NCBI GenBank assembly: GCA_021234155.1
Contig: JAJEKV010000011.1
Location: 2,483,294 to 2,547,293, forward strand
DNA from: Isoetes taiwanensis
Lineage: Eukaryota; Streptophyta; Lycopodiopsida; Isoetales; Isoetaceae
Reading direction: 5' to 3'
Length of the DNA: 64,000 bases
A model generated the notes under the pieces. The model did no database searches. It saw nothing but the letters and a program-made list of their open reading frames with translations, and was not told where the DNA came from. Position 1 is the first letter of the stretch, and each line of letters starts with the position of its first letter. Both the position numbers and the translations under genes were made by a program. Positions 11,445 through 24,422 of the stretch are shown in pieces.

Positions 11445-14340
11445 TACAGAATAATAGTCGAATCTTTCTTGACTTTTTAGCCACCGAAACCAAAACTATG
11501 TATGCATAAGGAAGAGCACATTAACAACAAAGGGAGTAGACAATGGCATGATTAAGTTCATAGTTCATCCTTTATAGGAAAGCAAAGAGTGCTTTATATA
11601 AGATAATATTTATAGGATTTTTAACGACAGTCAATGGGAACATGGACATTGGTTACATAGCTAAGCAACAAGCACAAATCTCAAGGAGGAATGTAATAAC
11701 ATGGCTCACCGATAAATCTGCCAAATTTGGTAAGTAGGTGGGGATTATAGCCATGTGCATATTTGTATTTGAAAGGATTTCAAACATATTCATTCACTCT
11801 TCCTTCTAGACCATGAAGTTAAAATTAAACAATTGAAGTTAAAAGTAGCTTGACAATCTCTTTGCATTAGATAAAGTACAAAAAATGATTGCCTCCAAGG
11901 ACAACTAATGCATCACATGTTCAATCATCGCATTTGTGCCCTCCTCTTTCTTATGCCTTAAATTGTATCCAGTGATACAACGTATGACACCTAATATCAA
12001 AGCATCTATCGATGTGGGCCACTTGGTGTAGACAATAGATGTAAAGGAAAGCCTATATAAACATGCATTCCTATATATGCCCAGCATCACTAGGCACCTA
12101 TTTGCTACTTATGGGGATAGAAGTTGAATGGAATTAAATGGGATTCACAAAATCTTAAATTAAAATTTATGAGAAATTCTGTCATGTATAATGTATCTCA
12201 TTTCACATGGCGATATGTATATTACTATATTTATCTAAAATAGCCATACTATATGTTATAAGGTTCTAAAATAGCCATACCATCTTATCTAAATATCAAA
12301 ACATATATAATGCATTCACTTTGATTCTATTCTTTGAGATTCTTTGATGCTCCAGTGCATGCGCGCCAAGTGTCGAAATTTTTTTCGGGGAACATTTTTT
12401 TTTTTTTTTTTTTAGTTAATATAGGTGTGGCGACTACGGCGGCTATGGCGGCCTTTTCCCCTGTTTGCTTTCTTTGCCATTTGCTTTCTGCGGTATGCTT
12501 TGCCGATAGATCGGCATTTGCTTTCTTTGGTAGATCGGCTATGGCAGATCCAACTCCATCTCCGGCTCTGACTCTTCTTCCTCTCCGGCTCTGACTCTTC
12601 TTCCAGTCCATTAATAAGTAGATCTGCAATTCGTCTAATGCTAGAGATTTGAGCAGAAGAAGGGGATATGGTTCTTGATAGCCATCGAATTTTCGCAGAG
12701 GAGATTAGCAGCCTGCCGGATTGCTTCCATGGTTGCGGAGGAGTGGAACCAAAATAGCGGTTTAAAGAGGCCAAGGTAGAGGTTGGAGCACAATTGCTTT
12801 GCTTCGGGGCAGGGCTGCGGTTATAAATGGCGGTGCTCCTTTGAAAACCATATTTTTCCCCTCTTTTTTGCTCGCGCAACGAGCAGAGGAGAAGAGTCTA
12901 GGTTTGATCATACAGTAATTTACTTCTAAATATTTTGGGTACCCTAATCAGAACAGCTCCATCCTTGGTGCAGAGGTGATTCTGTAAGCTCTTTTTTAAA
13001 CAGGAAGGAGCTCTTTTCCCTTGGATTCGCCTCTCTGGATTCTGGCACCTTAAATCCGTTTTAAAGCTCTTGCTTGCCACAAGAGGGGCAAGTATTGGAA
13101 GCATATGAAGATACGTTGGGCTCGGGTTTAGGTTTACTGTGGCAGAGTTTGAATCACAATGCCGTGCAGCCATGTATGAGGCAGATGCAGCAGGAGGATC
13201 CGGCTCAATATCCATGTTTTTTTTTCCACAGGATCGGTATCTGATAGGCCAATAGCATTTTGGAGTTTATCGGATTTGGGCTTTTCTTTATGGCATGTCG
13301 ATTTACCAACTACTTGCAGTGGCAGGTCTCTACTCTCGGCATCAAATGCTTGCGGCAGGAGATGTTCCTTTCCTCTTCTTCAGCTTCTATGTTTCTTGAA
13401 CAACTTCATGATTTGTCGGGATAAGGTAAGACCAAAGTGCACATTTACATTGTATTTACTTTAATTGGGTTGCCAATAGTAAGCTGCTTCCTTGACATTA
13501 GGCAGTTCCCTGAGATATGACAGAAATAGCTCATGTTAATCTCAGATAAGTGCAATGCAAGTGATTGCTTCACGTTTGTGGCTTTTATTTGTGGCTAACA
13601 TTATTTACTTATATTTATGCATGACTTCCTTTGTATCGGGCCAAATGAATCAAGCTCTTGGCTCTGTTTCGCCGTATTACGACGACCTTATTGCCGCTGT
13701 TGCATTATGGCCGCGCCCTTCTCACTTTTGCTGGTATATTCACTTTTGCTGGTGCTGGCCGAGATGCTTCTGTTGTAGTGCATTGGACGCATTTCTAGTT
13801 CTATACATGTTAACACTGAGGCATTTGAGTTCATAGAAACGTCGTTGCAAATCCTTCCGATGGAAATCAACAGCCTGAGCCAATGGTAAATATTGCTGAT
13901 GCAGGTTGCAAGATGAAGTCTGCAAGCACCCGACAAAGTTATCCAGATGTAGGATTGGAATGAAGCCCATGCTGCTAATTATTTCTTCTGCCTTTTCCAG
14001 CTTTCAAGCTCCTCCCGTAGGTCCAACATTATGTGACAATGTTGCATTGTAAGGGTGATGCCATGAGCTTCACTATTTGAAACATATAATGGCAACCTTC
14101 AGCCTGACATTTGTTCCATAGCTAAGTGTCTTGGTCGAGTCTTGGAAGAAATTACTTTCAAGATAGCCAGAAGCGTTTGCATTCTTATAAGACTAAACAA
14201 ATATTGTAAGGCATTGAATGATTCTAATATTTGAACATTGTACGCAGCAATGTTTCAGCAGGCAAAGATAATCTTCAGCAGGCAAAGATAATGCTAACAA
14301 ACATTGTTTGGCACAGTGTCATGTGCTTCAAAAACTCAGA
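11445..14340. other. no recognisable gene
   Basis: AT-rich sequence with a 17-bp poly-T run near 12397 and a GC-richer island at about 12330-13260. The island is full of short repeats: TTTGCTTTCTTTG occurs several times, and CTCCGGCTCTGACTCTTCTTC occurs twice. Open frames on either strand of the island are compositionally simple and match no family I know. The island resembles in style those at 15.1-17.2, 26.7-27.9 and 40.9-41.9 kb. Confidence 0.6.
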
Positions 14341-14430
14341 AACATCATTATCCTTGAGCATATGCTGCAAGCATGGATGTGCATTAACATCATTATCCTT
14401 GAGCATATGCTGCAAGCATGGATGTGCATT
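14341..14430. repeat. 45-bp perfect tandem duplication
   Basis: 14341-14385 is repeated exactly at 14386-14430, starting AACATCATTATCCTTGAGCA. A small CAGGCAAAGATAAT doublet precedes it at about 14260-14292. Confidence 0.95.
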
Positions 14431-14756
14431 GAGGCGTAGCATTGCACATTTGTTATACATATTAATGACATTCCATCCTCGTCCATTAAATTGTGCAGAC
14501 ATACCATAACATGCACAAAGAGCAGTTGCATGTGTGAAATTGTCAGGTAATAGCGCTGTTAATTGCATGCAAAAGCGCAGCCACTTTATGTTTCTTCATT
14601 TTCTTGAACACCCACAACATAACCTAAAGTGTTGGCATGGCATGTAGCATTTAAATTTTGTGCTCAACTAGTTAGTACTATGCAGGTAGCATTTAAATTT
14701 TGAGCAATACTCTAAAATTATATGGTCTATCTTATGATAAGGACACGCGTTTCATA

Positions 14757-14848
14757 TATTCAATACGTTCAAGACAGTCTTTTGCGCAAATGCGAATTAT
14801 GATATTCAATACGTTCAAGAAAGCCTTTTGCGCAAATGCAAACTATGA
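14757..14848. repeat. 46-bp tandem duplication
   Basis: TATTCAATACGTTCAAGA... at 14757-14802 is repeated at 14803-14848 with about four mismatches, directly upstream of the GC-rich hairpin. Confidence 0.9.
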
Positions 14849-14900
14849 TAAATCCATTACTAAACAAGACTAGAATTTAGACTCGGGCCAACTTTATAGG

Positions 14901-14968
14901 GTTAGAACTAAAGAAATGTTCGCGGCGGCCTTGGCCGCCGCGATAAATTTCTTGTATATATAAAGCAG
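14901..14968 (+). repeat. GC-rich hairpin followed by a TATA-like stretch, copy 1
   Basis: 14920-14943 is an 11-bp-arm inverted repeat, TCGCGGCGGCC / GGCCGCCGCGA around TT. Weaker outer arms AGAAAT / ATTTCT flank it. TTGTATATATAAAG follows, which looks like a TATA box. The leader TTAGAACTAAAGAAATG is conserved with the copy near 38.9 kb. Confidence 0.75.
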
Positions 14969-17468
14969 ATTCATTTGTTCTTTGATGGAATATTTCCGTC
15001 TCAGGAAAAAACCTTAGCACGACACATGCGTTAAAAAAATAACTAAAACTTATATAAAAAAAAAGGGAGTAAAAGCTAGGATTTCTTGCTCTCCAAGCAA
15101 CTCCGGCAGACTATTTGACTGTTCGAGGTTTTTCTTTCAAGCAAAGTTTGCGTCTGAAAGCAGGAGAGCGGCTCACCGGTTCAAACCTGAAGCTACTCAG
15201 GTACATTTCTTTAATTCTTACTTTTGACACCATAGCCATGGCGGAAGCTTTGCGACAATATCATTTTGGAGCGAGGTTGCGAGCTCCGGCTATGGCAAGC
15301 GGCGCCTTGCTGCTCATGTCGGCATGTTTTGAAGCTCTACATGGCTATGTGCATGGCTCTTGGCCTAAATCCAACTTTGCCGGCAAATGGTTAGGGCTTT
15401 TGAATGCGGATCAGAATACTAAAAATGCGAGGGGATTTTGTGGCGGTGGAGTATGATACCCTAAAAATGCGGATGAGAAACAAAATCCGGCGATCGGCTA
15501 ATGGGATATTAGGTGCATCTGTTTCTCCTCTGTGGGCGCAATGCCTTGAATCCGGAACATAGAAGCAATTCAAAGTCAAAGAGCAAATGGCAAATATTCA
15601 TAGCAAACCTACGTCCCCGAAAAGTCGCTAGAATCGAATCTTTGAAAAGGCATTTACGCTTAAATGGGTTGCCTACCAAGCCCCGCAGAGACATTGAGAC
15701 ATGAGCCTTTTGAGGGCACGCAAATCATTTGGATTGCAATAGGACAGGGCTCGTCACAAAATGACGAAATTCATCGTTGTGTCGGAAGTTAAAATGCCTA
15801 AGATAACCACATTGGATGTGAATAATATCAGAGTTCTATTAACGTGTATATGATCTTGCAAATGGGGGGTTTTTAGGCTCTTTCATAAGCTATGGCCTTA
15901 AAGACACGGGAGTTTAATATTTGTGTAGCTAATTCTCGCTAAACAAGTGTTGGATCTGTGATTTCTAAAGAAATCTTTGGATATCTGTCCATATCAAGTT
16001 TACATGGGATTTTGAGTAGGAGTAAAGCAGGGGGCTATACCGAGCCACAACATTCTTACTTGGAGATTTATCTATGGTGGCTGTGTCTAAAGCTACTAAC
16101 AGATCTACCGGCGGCGGTGGAAATAAATCTTGGCAAAATCGGTGTGGCCTTTACGCTCATCTAGGCATTCCATTTTTGCTACAACATTCTTTGGTTTTGT
16201 GGTTACGGCATTGTTTTTGTAAAAATGAGTGTAAACTGTAAACCTTGTAATGCGCATCTCTCAAGGGATTTCATACCTATCGTTGAGGTTACTCTTCTTC
16301 TTGAAGCAATTATTAGCCTCAATTTGACTCAAAATGTGTTTCTTTTGGGGACACAAGAGGCGCTAGAGCTTTGTTGTGCTTGGAATCGGGGGATTGCGGA
16401 AGATTTGCACTAGACAATTTGAAGCATAAAAAGAGAGCTAAGAGCGAGAAAAGAGAGGTCTAAATTTCATGATTTTTTGTCATAACGGCAAATGGGTTAA
16501 CCATTGCGGCCTGAGATGCACAACACTATGTGCGCCCAAAGAAAATTCGCCCATCCGTCAACAAAAATTTGGTCCGGCATCGGCAAACATACGAAAATTG
16601 GTTCGCAATCAAACACAAAATGTTGGTCGGCAATCAATGCGCAATTTGGCGGCACAAAGAATGGGCCGGGAAGTGAAGGCGATGTCCGAATGTCATTGAT
16701 GGTTTTAAAGCGGTAGAAGCAAGGGAAGAAGGATAAATTTATTCGTCAAAGGTCGATCTTTAATATTCTTGCATGCTTGCTTGGCCAAGATCTGTCATAT
16801 CGGCGTTGCATTGCGGATCTCGAGAATGGGCTTGAATCTATGAATTTGCCAACTAAATCTTACTTGTTATCAAAGGCCTCACGAAATTCTAACAAAGGCT
16901 AAAAAGCAGGCGTATTTGTAAAGGCTCACTTTGGTGCTAGCCATCACGCACATTATAGGTTTACGTATAGGGGAATGGCGGGGGTGTTTTGGTGCGGAAA
17001 GCGACGGACGCCCGTTAGGCGGAGGGCTGTTTGGATGCCCCGAAAAACGACCCTCGGCCGTTCTCTTGCGTGAAGGCGGTTAGACAATATTCACCCTTGA
17101 TCGGCTGCCACATGGGGGCGTAGATTGTGTTGCCCGAATGTGGACCCGGGAGCGAAGCGAATTTGAGAATCTCGACTAGGAAGGGACAGAATGTAGACCA
17201 ACAACAACGGCAGGGGAAATCCACAAGAAGAATATTTGACACGTGTCACTGTTGTATTGGCGGATAAAGCTGAATGTTGTCTAACCGTCCTTTACTTAAT
17301 GTGCATTTATCTATTTATTTATGTGTAAACATTCAGAAAGTGAAGTCTTTTCTTATTGTCATTTGACATGTTAGCCTTGCTAAATTGTCCATCTAAACTG
17401 CCCATGTTCATATTCATTGTATGATTGTTTAATAGTTGTATTCCTCATTTATAACATGAGATACTTCT
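14969..17468. other. GC-richer island without a recognisable gene
   Basis: Text around 15100-16720 and 16980-17250 is less AT-rich than its surroundings and has several frames of 60-110 codons. None carries a domain I recognise. 17239-17250 contains GACACGTGTC, a G-box palindrome. It may be the body of a non-autonomous element lying between two copies of the GC-rich hairpin (14.92 and 17.89 kb), but no terminal repeats were found. Confidence 0.4.
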
Positions 17469-17596
17469 ACAAGTTGATAGAGAATTCAATCCCAAGTGTT
17501 ATAAATGACAAAATTTGAATCATAAAAATTTCACAAGTTGATACAGAATTCAATCCCAAGGGTTATAAATGACAAAATTTGAATCATAAAAATTTC
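17469..17596. repeat. 64-bp tandem duplication
   Basis: ACAAGTTGATAGAGAATTCA... at 17469-17532 is repeated at 17533-17596 with two mismatches. Confidence 0.93.
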
Positions 17597-17880
17597 ACGG
17601 CAGCCTTGGCATTGATGAAGTTGATTCCCCTCTTTATTGAATGAGTAGCAGCTTTGATAACTTCGATCTAGGACCAAGCCACTACGAGAAGTTCTAAGAG
17701 CATATGAGGTGCTAATAAATAGAACCTATAAATTTGAGATACAACATTTTGATGGATAAAGTATCTAATTAATTAATTAATGTCAATGGCTTCTTTTGCA
17801 ATCCCTCAAACTAAAACGGATTAGGAACATCCATATTTATGTTAGGCCACAATTGAAACAATAGTAAGTCAGTTGGAAAG

Positions 17881-17922
17881 AGAAATGTTCGCGGCGCCGC
17901 CGCAATAAATTTCTTGTATGTA
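17881..17922 (+). repeat. GC-rich hairpin, copy 2 (shortened)
   Basis: AGAAATGTTCGCGGC followed by GCCGCCGCAATAAATTTCTT, then TGTATGTATTAAA. It is the same motif as at 14.9 and 38.9 kb, with a few bases of the stem centre deleted. Confidence 0.75.
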
Positions 17923-19752
17923 TTAAAATCTATCAATTAAAATGAGAAGGCTTTGATTCCTATGCCAGTGAATGCTGCATCTAATACTGCATGTGGGGTT
18001 CCCTCTCCCACTTCCTGCACATTTTGTGTTAGGAACTGCTCAGTTTGAGGGGTTTCCGCGGATTTCCTGTCGAAAACCCCAAAAGACGGGCGAGTCCCAT
18101 AATCCCCTGCCACCTAGAATCTCTCCCTCCCTCCCTCCCTCCCTTCCCCTCCCTCTTTCTCTCTCTCTCCCCCCCCCTTTTCCACACACACACATTTTTT
18201 TTAACTCTCGCACTATACAAGGAGAGATAAATTTTATACGTATTTTATGAGAGATGGTCGAGAGATAGTTATCTGTCGAGCCTTAACCCCCTTAGTTAGC
18301 ATTTTTTTTTCCCACAGACGTGGGCGGACAGGCCCCTGCATGCTTAAGAAGGGAAAACACGAACTTTTACCTTTTCATGAACTTTTGCCAAAAACACTTC
18401 TAGGTACAATTGGCAGCCCAAGTTAATCCAGGTGCATCATAACTTAGGCCTTAATGTGGTTACAATTTAACAATCTACAAAAGATTCTCATACTTTGAAA
18501 GTGTCTAAAATTCATAAGAAACATCATATATTCAATATCCAGAAAATTCCCCATAGATTTTTATATCCCCAACATTGTAAAATTTAATGCTAAAATGATG
18601 TTTTCCTAAATAGGAATCAGAATATCTATCCCCTTCAACTTATATACATTTCCAACTTGAATCCTTAGATAAGAATGTACTGACCTTATCTTACATATTA
18701 ATATCCAAGATCAAAGGTTATATAGCCAAAATGAAATAATATTCAGCTTAGTACTTCCATTGTCATGTCTTTAAGCTTCTCCAAACTTGAATATATGTGA
18801 AAACATACACAGGAGTAAGAAATATTGTTACCTACAGTAGACCATAGGACCATTAGCCTTAGTCAGGGTAAAGACCTAAGCACTAGCAGGTAAGCTTAGA
18901 TTTCTTGGGCTCATCACCTTTCAGTGCATGTCATCATAATCCAAGTAGATAGGTTTATTTCTAAGAAAAATACTCTGCTTTAAACATTTAACCCACACAC
19001 AATCATAACATTTAGCATGCATATCCATAAAAGGTTGTCTAGAGGAAATAAGATGAGGTCCTGGACACCTCCTTCCTGGTAATTGGCCTGCAAGCTCCTT
19101 CTACTCTAGATATGCAAACAACCAGATCCAAAAATATGTCTACCAAATTATTAAACAAATCAGATTATCTACTGATATACATCGATCCATAGACTCATCT
19201 ATTTAGCTTCATATCCTCTAGTTAGATCATAATCACGCCCTAGAAAGCTCAAGCCAAAGGACATATACATGCTCATAGAATATCCATAAAATATCATAGA
19301 TGTTACTCCTGCTTAGATCTTTATCTCTATTATATCCCCCTTAACAACATTTTTTCTGGATCCTCATTCAGGTTCCCAGCTATGCTTGTAATATTTTATG
19401 GCAGACCATCAATAAATTCTTAAACCCATTTTAATATCCGAATTTACATTATCTACTATTTTCTACTCATGCTCTTTACATTTACTCTGAGCTATTCATT
19501 CACGCAGCTGTCTAATCGAACAGATTTGATTGCTTTACGCGAATGTTTCCGATGTTCCTGTTGCACATCTTCCATTCAGCAAATCTTCAATGTTTATGCA
19601 TCACCCTCAGGATATATCTAGGATCATCTAGATAAAATATTATTAGTATGCATACGACAATGGGAAAGCTTTAAATGTTTTGGGTATTTACAAATGACCA
19701 GATCTATAAGTTTCTTTTCCAAAACTTTCTAGAAAATGCCTGCAAACTAATA

Positions 19753-19786
<34 letters not shown>

Positions 19787-21438
19787 CAATCAAAAGGATA
19801 TCGAATCAATTACTAGATTATGAAGTGCTAAAGCAACTAGATTCTTAAACTTACGCACAGATCCACTTATTATTCCAAAAATTTCTTCAATGCAATGAAA
19901 GACTCGAAAGGATCATGCTCATATCCACATCTATTGCATCAAGCAATTTAAATGCACTGGAAAAGTTCTACTGAATATATCATGCACAAGCATAAAAGAT
20001 AGGCAGACCTGTTGGGCTCGATTTGGAATGCCAATGCCTTGAATAGTTGCATTGGTGTCCTTGACAAGTGACTTGCATATACTGCTCATCTCCATATTGC
20101 TATTGTCCTGCTTAGATTAAGGCTTCACCTCGAGCAGCTGCCCATTGGATTTGTTGTTTGCACCTAATTGCATACTTCATTTATCACATCATTTGCTCCA
20201 TTTCTACCATTTCTCTGTCGGAGCCTACCATATATGAAAATGGCAATGTCTTACCTCTGTTTGTCACCCTCTTTTTATAGGTAGGGTGGACCGATGCTGC
20301 ATAATCTTGGAGGTTTTAGATTCATCCTTAAGAGCCAGGTTATGCAAATTAGGACGTAGGTCTGCTCCGGATGGTATAACTAATCGTACTTTCTTTTTGC
20401 CTTGACAAAGTTCTTGGCCGAAACTCTAATTCAATATCCAATCACATTATTTCCATAACCATAGTCATTTCTTAAACTCCAGAAAGTCTTATAAGTCTTA
20501 CAAGTTCTGGCTCCAAGTTGAATCATAACGTTATTTTAATTTCTTATCTTTTCCAGTGTTCAAAGGTCATGATCAACAAAGCCACCAAATGTTTCTTTTG
20601 TCAATTTTGAGTTCAACGTGTAAACCAAGTATATCCATATCTTTGGAACTACTAACTGCACAATCAACATTGGGTGTATTAAATTGCGACTTGGCCCGTA
20701 AACCACCATGTTCTTTAAGATTTTCAACAACTATACATTCGATTGTCTTGGCCTATAGCCCAACATATTCATCTTTTCATCATTTAGACCAATAAAGGTT
20801 TATGCCTGTATCAAAATGTTCATGACTTCCACCCTTCGCGTCCATGATAACGTCATCTCTTCAATATCTTCTAAAAGCTTACTGCACTACAATGATACAA
20901 GACAAAGGACATGACCAGAATGATCAGCTGGGCAGACAATCAAGTAGTGGAGTGTGAGACCCTACCAAATCCACCCGAAAATTTGTTGTTTTCGTCCAGA
21001 AAACTTAACCAAGTATGGGCATATTATCGTCATCAAAAAATATCAAGAGAGGTTTCCAAAGCAATAAACAACACTCAAAACGGGGTATGAATTCAAAAGT
21101 TATGATAAAATTAGCCATATTACCATCAAATCTGCATGTCATGCACTTTATAAAAAGTATCCAGATTGATCTAAGTCAATCTGTAAAAAGCAGGTCATAT
21201 CATCATAGATCTAAGTCAAATTATATGCCAATGAAAAGCTCTCTATATATAAGCTTTGTAAAGAGTCCAAGATTTATAAAAGCTTTTACAAATGTAATCA
21301 CATATTTTTTCAATCATGAGTTGAAAAAGAATGTTGTTTTGCTTCAAAATATGGTAAGATTAAGTACAAACCACAAATGGTCCATGCCTATTTTAAATCA
21401 AATCTTGCACATAATGTGTTTAACATGGAATTAAAGAT
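17923..21438. other. AT-rich region without a recognisable gene
   Basis: It holds a C/T-rich microsatellite (18117-18180, CTCCCTCCCT.. then CTCTCT) with a short CA run, and a poly-T run at 19757-19786. Frames seen on both strands are short and compositionally random. The text does not continue the gypsy element that starts at about 21,440. Confidence 0.6.
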
Positions 21439-21440
21439 CT

Positions 21441-22295
21441 ATGTTGCCAAAGAACGGTAACAGCATGAAACAGGAATCGTCCAGAATGTCTCCCTTTATG
21501 ATAAATTATGGTTATCAATATCTTACTCCAGACACATGGCATAATCCCGTTTCTAAAGTGGCGGTTTCTCAACAACTCCTCTTGGAAATGCAAGCTTTGG
21601 TTGAAGAAGTTCGTGGCTACTTATTTGCTGCACGCAGTCGTCAGAAGAGTGTAGCGGATAAGCACAGAACCCCACGAGTCTTCCAGGTGGGCGAATCAGT
21701 TTGGCTGAAGATTAAGGTAAAACAAGCCAAGCTTAAGATTGGTAACTGCAAGAAGCTGGCACCCAGATGGGCTGGGCCATTCAAGATCATTGAACGTGTT
21801 GGAGAACAGGCATATCGTTTGGAATTGCCACCCCGCTTGAAGATCCACAAGGTCTTTCACGTGAGTCTCTTGAAGCAACACACCCCAGATCCAGAGGAGA
21901 TCTTGGATACACCCACCCTTCTTGAAATGACAGAAGAGCATCTGGATATAGTGCCTGAAGCTCTTCTTGATCGAGCCTATAAGCAGACCAGAAGGAGTCA
22001 AATGCTACAATACTTGGTTAAGTGGAAACACTTGCCAGCTGAGGATGCTACGTGGGTGATGAAGATAGACCATGAGAAGCACTATCCGGACTTCATGCGG
22101 GAATCTCAGGGCCGCACCATCAACGACGCTATCAACCCCGCTCCCGGCGGTAAGCTTGAAGGCTTGATTCGCCGAGAATCATGCAGTAGAGGGGTAGATG
22201 CATCGTGGTTAATAATAGTTACCACCTTCGTGTTCTCTAGGACGTGGTGTATTGACAATGTGGGCATGACCGCGAATTGCTTGGAAAGCATGTAG
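21441..22295 (+). pseudogene. Ty3/gypsy chromovirus pol, 3' fragment (integrase end and chromodomain)
   Basis: The frame begins inside the integrase C-terminal region. 'MSPFMINYGYQ' is the end of the catalytic core's conserved tail, and 'VGESVWLKIK..LAPRWAGPFKIIERVG..YRLELPP' is the GPY/F module. 'KIHKVFHVSLLKQH' then leads to a chromodomain ('QYLVKWKHLPAEDATWV', about residues 188-205), which places it among chromoviruses. Reverse transcriptase, RNase H and the integrase core are missing: upstream sequence is unrelated, so the copy is 5'-truncated near 21,440. The stop at 22295 lies about 0.5 kb before the 3' LTR. Confidence 0.92.
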
Positions 22296-22795
22296 TTGAT
22301 AGGCCGCGTTCATCCCGGCTATAATGGGAACTTGGCCATTCCTTACGCCGCAATGAATTGCGAACCATAGGCATGATAGGTTCCCTTATAGATAGGTTTT
22401 TCTTTTATTTCTCATAGGGGGTGGTCCCTTCAACCACAACCTATTTATCTTATCTATATATACTGATGTATTGACATGTGCAGGCCAGTGAGCAATACGT
22501 GACCTGCCCATGTATAGAGGGTTGCTGATGGCCCGACTTTTTCAGTTTTATCTTGTCTACATGTGTTACCTTTTTGTTAGTGTCGTGTTTGATATCGGAC
22601 TTCGGTCCTTAAACCTTCTTATGATAAGTATGTCAAGTGCACCTTGGTGCTTAAACTCTTACATGTTTTAAGTTTTAATGTTATTACCTTCGGAAATAAG
22701 GAATTACCTTCCTTTTTATGTATACTTTTTTCTATTGCAGTTCTTCGATTAACCGTCACTTGTTAACTAACCCCAATGCTGAGGACAACATTATT

Positions 22796-22811
22796 TCTAA
22801 GGGGGGGAGAA
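22796..22811 (+). promoter_or_regulatory. polypurine tract of the gypsy element
   Basis: A purine run, AAGGGGGGGAGA then A, immediately precedes the TGTGACG start of the LTR. This is where plus-strand synthesis is primed in LTR retrotransposons. Confidence 0.8.
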
Positions 22812-24422
22812 TGTGACGTTCCACGTATTTATACGGTATATATATTTATACTGACACGTCACCCAGTAAGGGTACGACACCATGGGGTATTTAACCTAGG
22901 GGGTTGACCTAAAAGGGATTAATTTAGCTATGCTAAATTAATTATTAAAGGATAATTACCTATAATTAAGGAATTAATATCTAATTGGTTTAATTAAGTT
23001 AATTGATTACTTGGGAAGGTGCCACATGGCCAAATTCGATTGGCCAGCATGGGAATGCTAACTTGGGCCATCAAGGTGGATCACTATCCCATTTGACCCC
23101 AAAATCGAGCCAGGAGGAGGAGCAGCTGAGCGCCCAAGTTGCTGAAGCTGTTGCTGAACACCCCAGTTGCTGAAGTTGTTGCTGAACACCCAGGTTACAG
23201 AGAGATGGAGGCGCCTCATGATAATGGATCAAGTCGAAACTCGGGTTAGTAGATAATCTAGTTTGATATCTCTAAGGCTAGCGCTTCAGTCAAGTTCTTT
23301 GAGCCTTCTCTGGTTGTTCTTGCTTAGGATTAACCCTTCTTTGATATTTAGGATTTACATTTCAATTATGGATTATGTTTATTATCAATGGATGGATGAA
23401 TCTATGAAAGTATCTCTGTTAGCCTTCCGTAAAGCAGGGATTAGAGGGGGGTAGAGACCTCTGTGCCTTATGCTTTAGTATGCTCCTAGTAGCTCCTTTA
23501 ATTCCCAATTAATGCGGCCTGTGCACAAGAGACCACCGAGTCGTGGATGCTATGGAATTGCTTAGCACCAGAGAAGGGACGCAGTGGTGAAGTGGGGGTG
23601 GGGTCTTGCACGAACATACAAGGCTTCTGGGACTCCTACAGTGGGCTAGGCCTGATAGCCGGTCACGTAGAGGGCCGGGTATGGGTCTGACACTCCCTGG
23701 GTGCAGAGGTGTGACCCGTATGGGGCACCCTGTACTTTGAGTAGATGTAGGGGAGTAAGTCGGGTATGGATGCGGGGGTCGCTGATGCGGCACGTATTCT
23801 CTAGCTCACCCACGGAACCGCTGTGATCCTGGAAGGGGACGCTTCCCCGACCTGCCTCATCGGACAGGTCTTCATGAAACCTGGAGTAGGCTCGAAGGGT
23901 GATACCTTGAGCCTGCGTCTCCGGAAGGCTATAGTGGTGCCATAGCATGATTCGACTCATCTGCAAAGTGTGCACAGGAGGGGCGGATGGAGTGGACAAC
24001 CCTAGCCGATGTTCTATGCCAGCCAACGCCATGCCCAGAATCGGTCTGCTGACCTCTTGAGACCTAGCCGTCAGTCGATCCTCATTGGAGTCTGAGCCGG
24101 GGTAGAACCATGGGTTTGGGTGTTTTCTCTAGTATTAAATGCATCTTCTTTGTTGTTATCAGTTGGATGGATGTGCCACCCTTCGTGGTGGTATTTATGA
24201 TATGATTATGCTGTGTGCTAACCTTGTATTCACGCTTCCGCGATATAGGAGCCCCATTGAAGGTGTGGGTCGAATGACCCCTCTGTGTCCTTCACTCGAG
24301 CATCTCTCCATAGTTGGCCGGGTTAGACGGAGGGCCCTGCTCATGGCTAGATGGTTGCCATGGGAGGGGAAAGTCCCCGTATGTATACGCCCGAGCATCG
24401 TATATGTTCTGGGAGCGTCACA
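22812..24422 (+). mobile_element. 3' LTR of the chromovirus, about 1.6 kb
   Basis: It begins TGTGACGTTCC and ends GGGAGCGTCACA, giving short inverted termini and the TG..CA rule. The interior contains GC-richer text at 23.5-24.4 kb whose open frames on both strands are incidental. No second LTR is in the window, so insertion age cannot be read. Confidence 0.8.

Noticed and set aside
12412-12879. 155-codon minus-strand frame
   Set aside because: Its sequence is basic and repetitive, derived from TTTGCTTTC and CTCCGGCTC repeats, and it has no recognisable domain.
14901-14968. Helitron 3' end
   Set aside because: The hairpin is present but no CTRR terminus follows at the expected distance.
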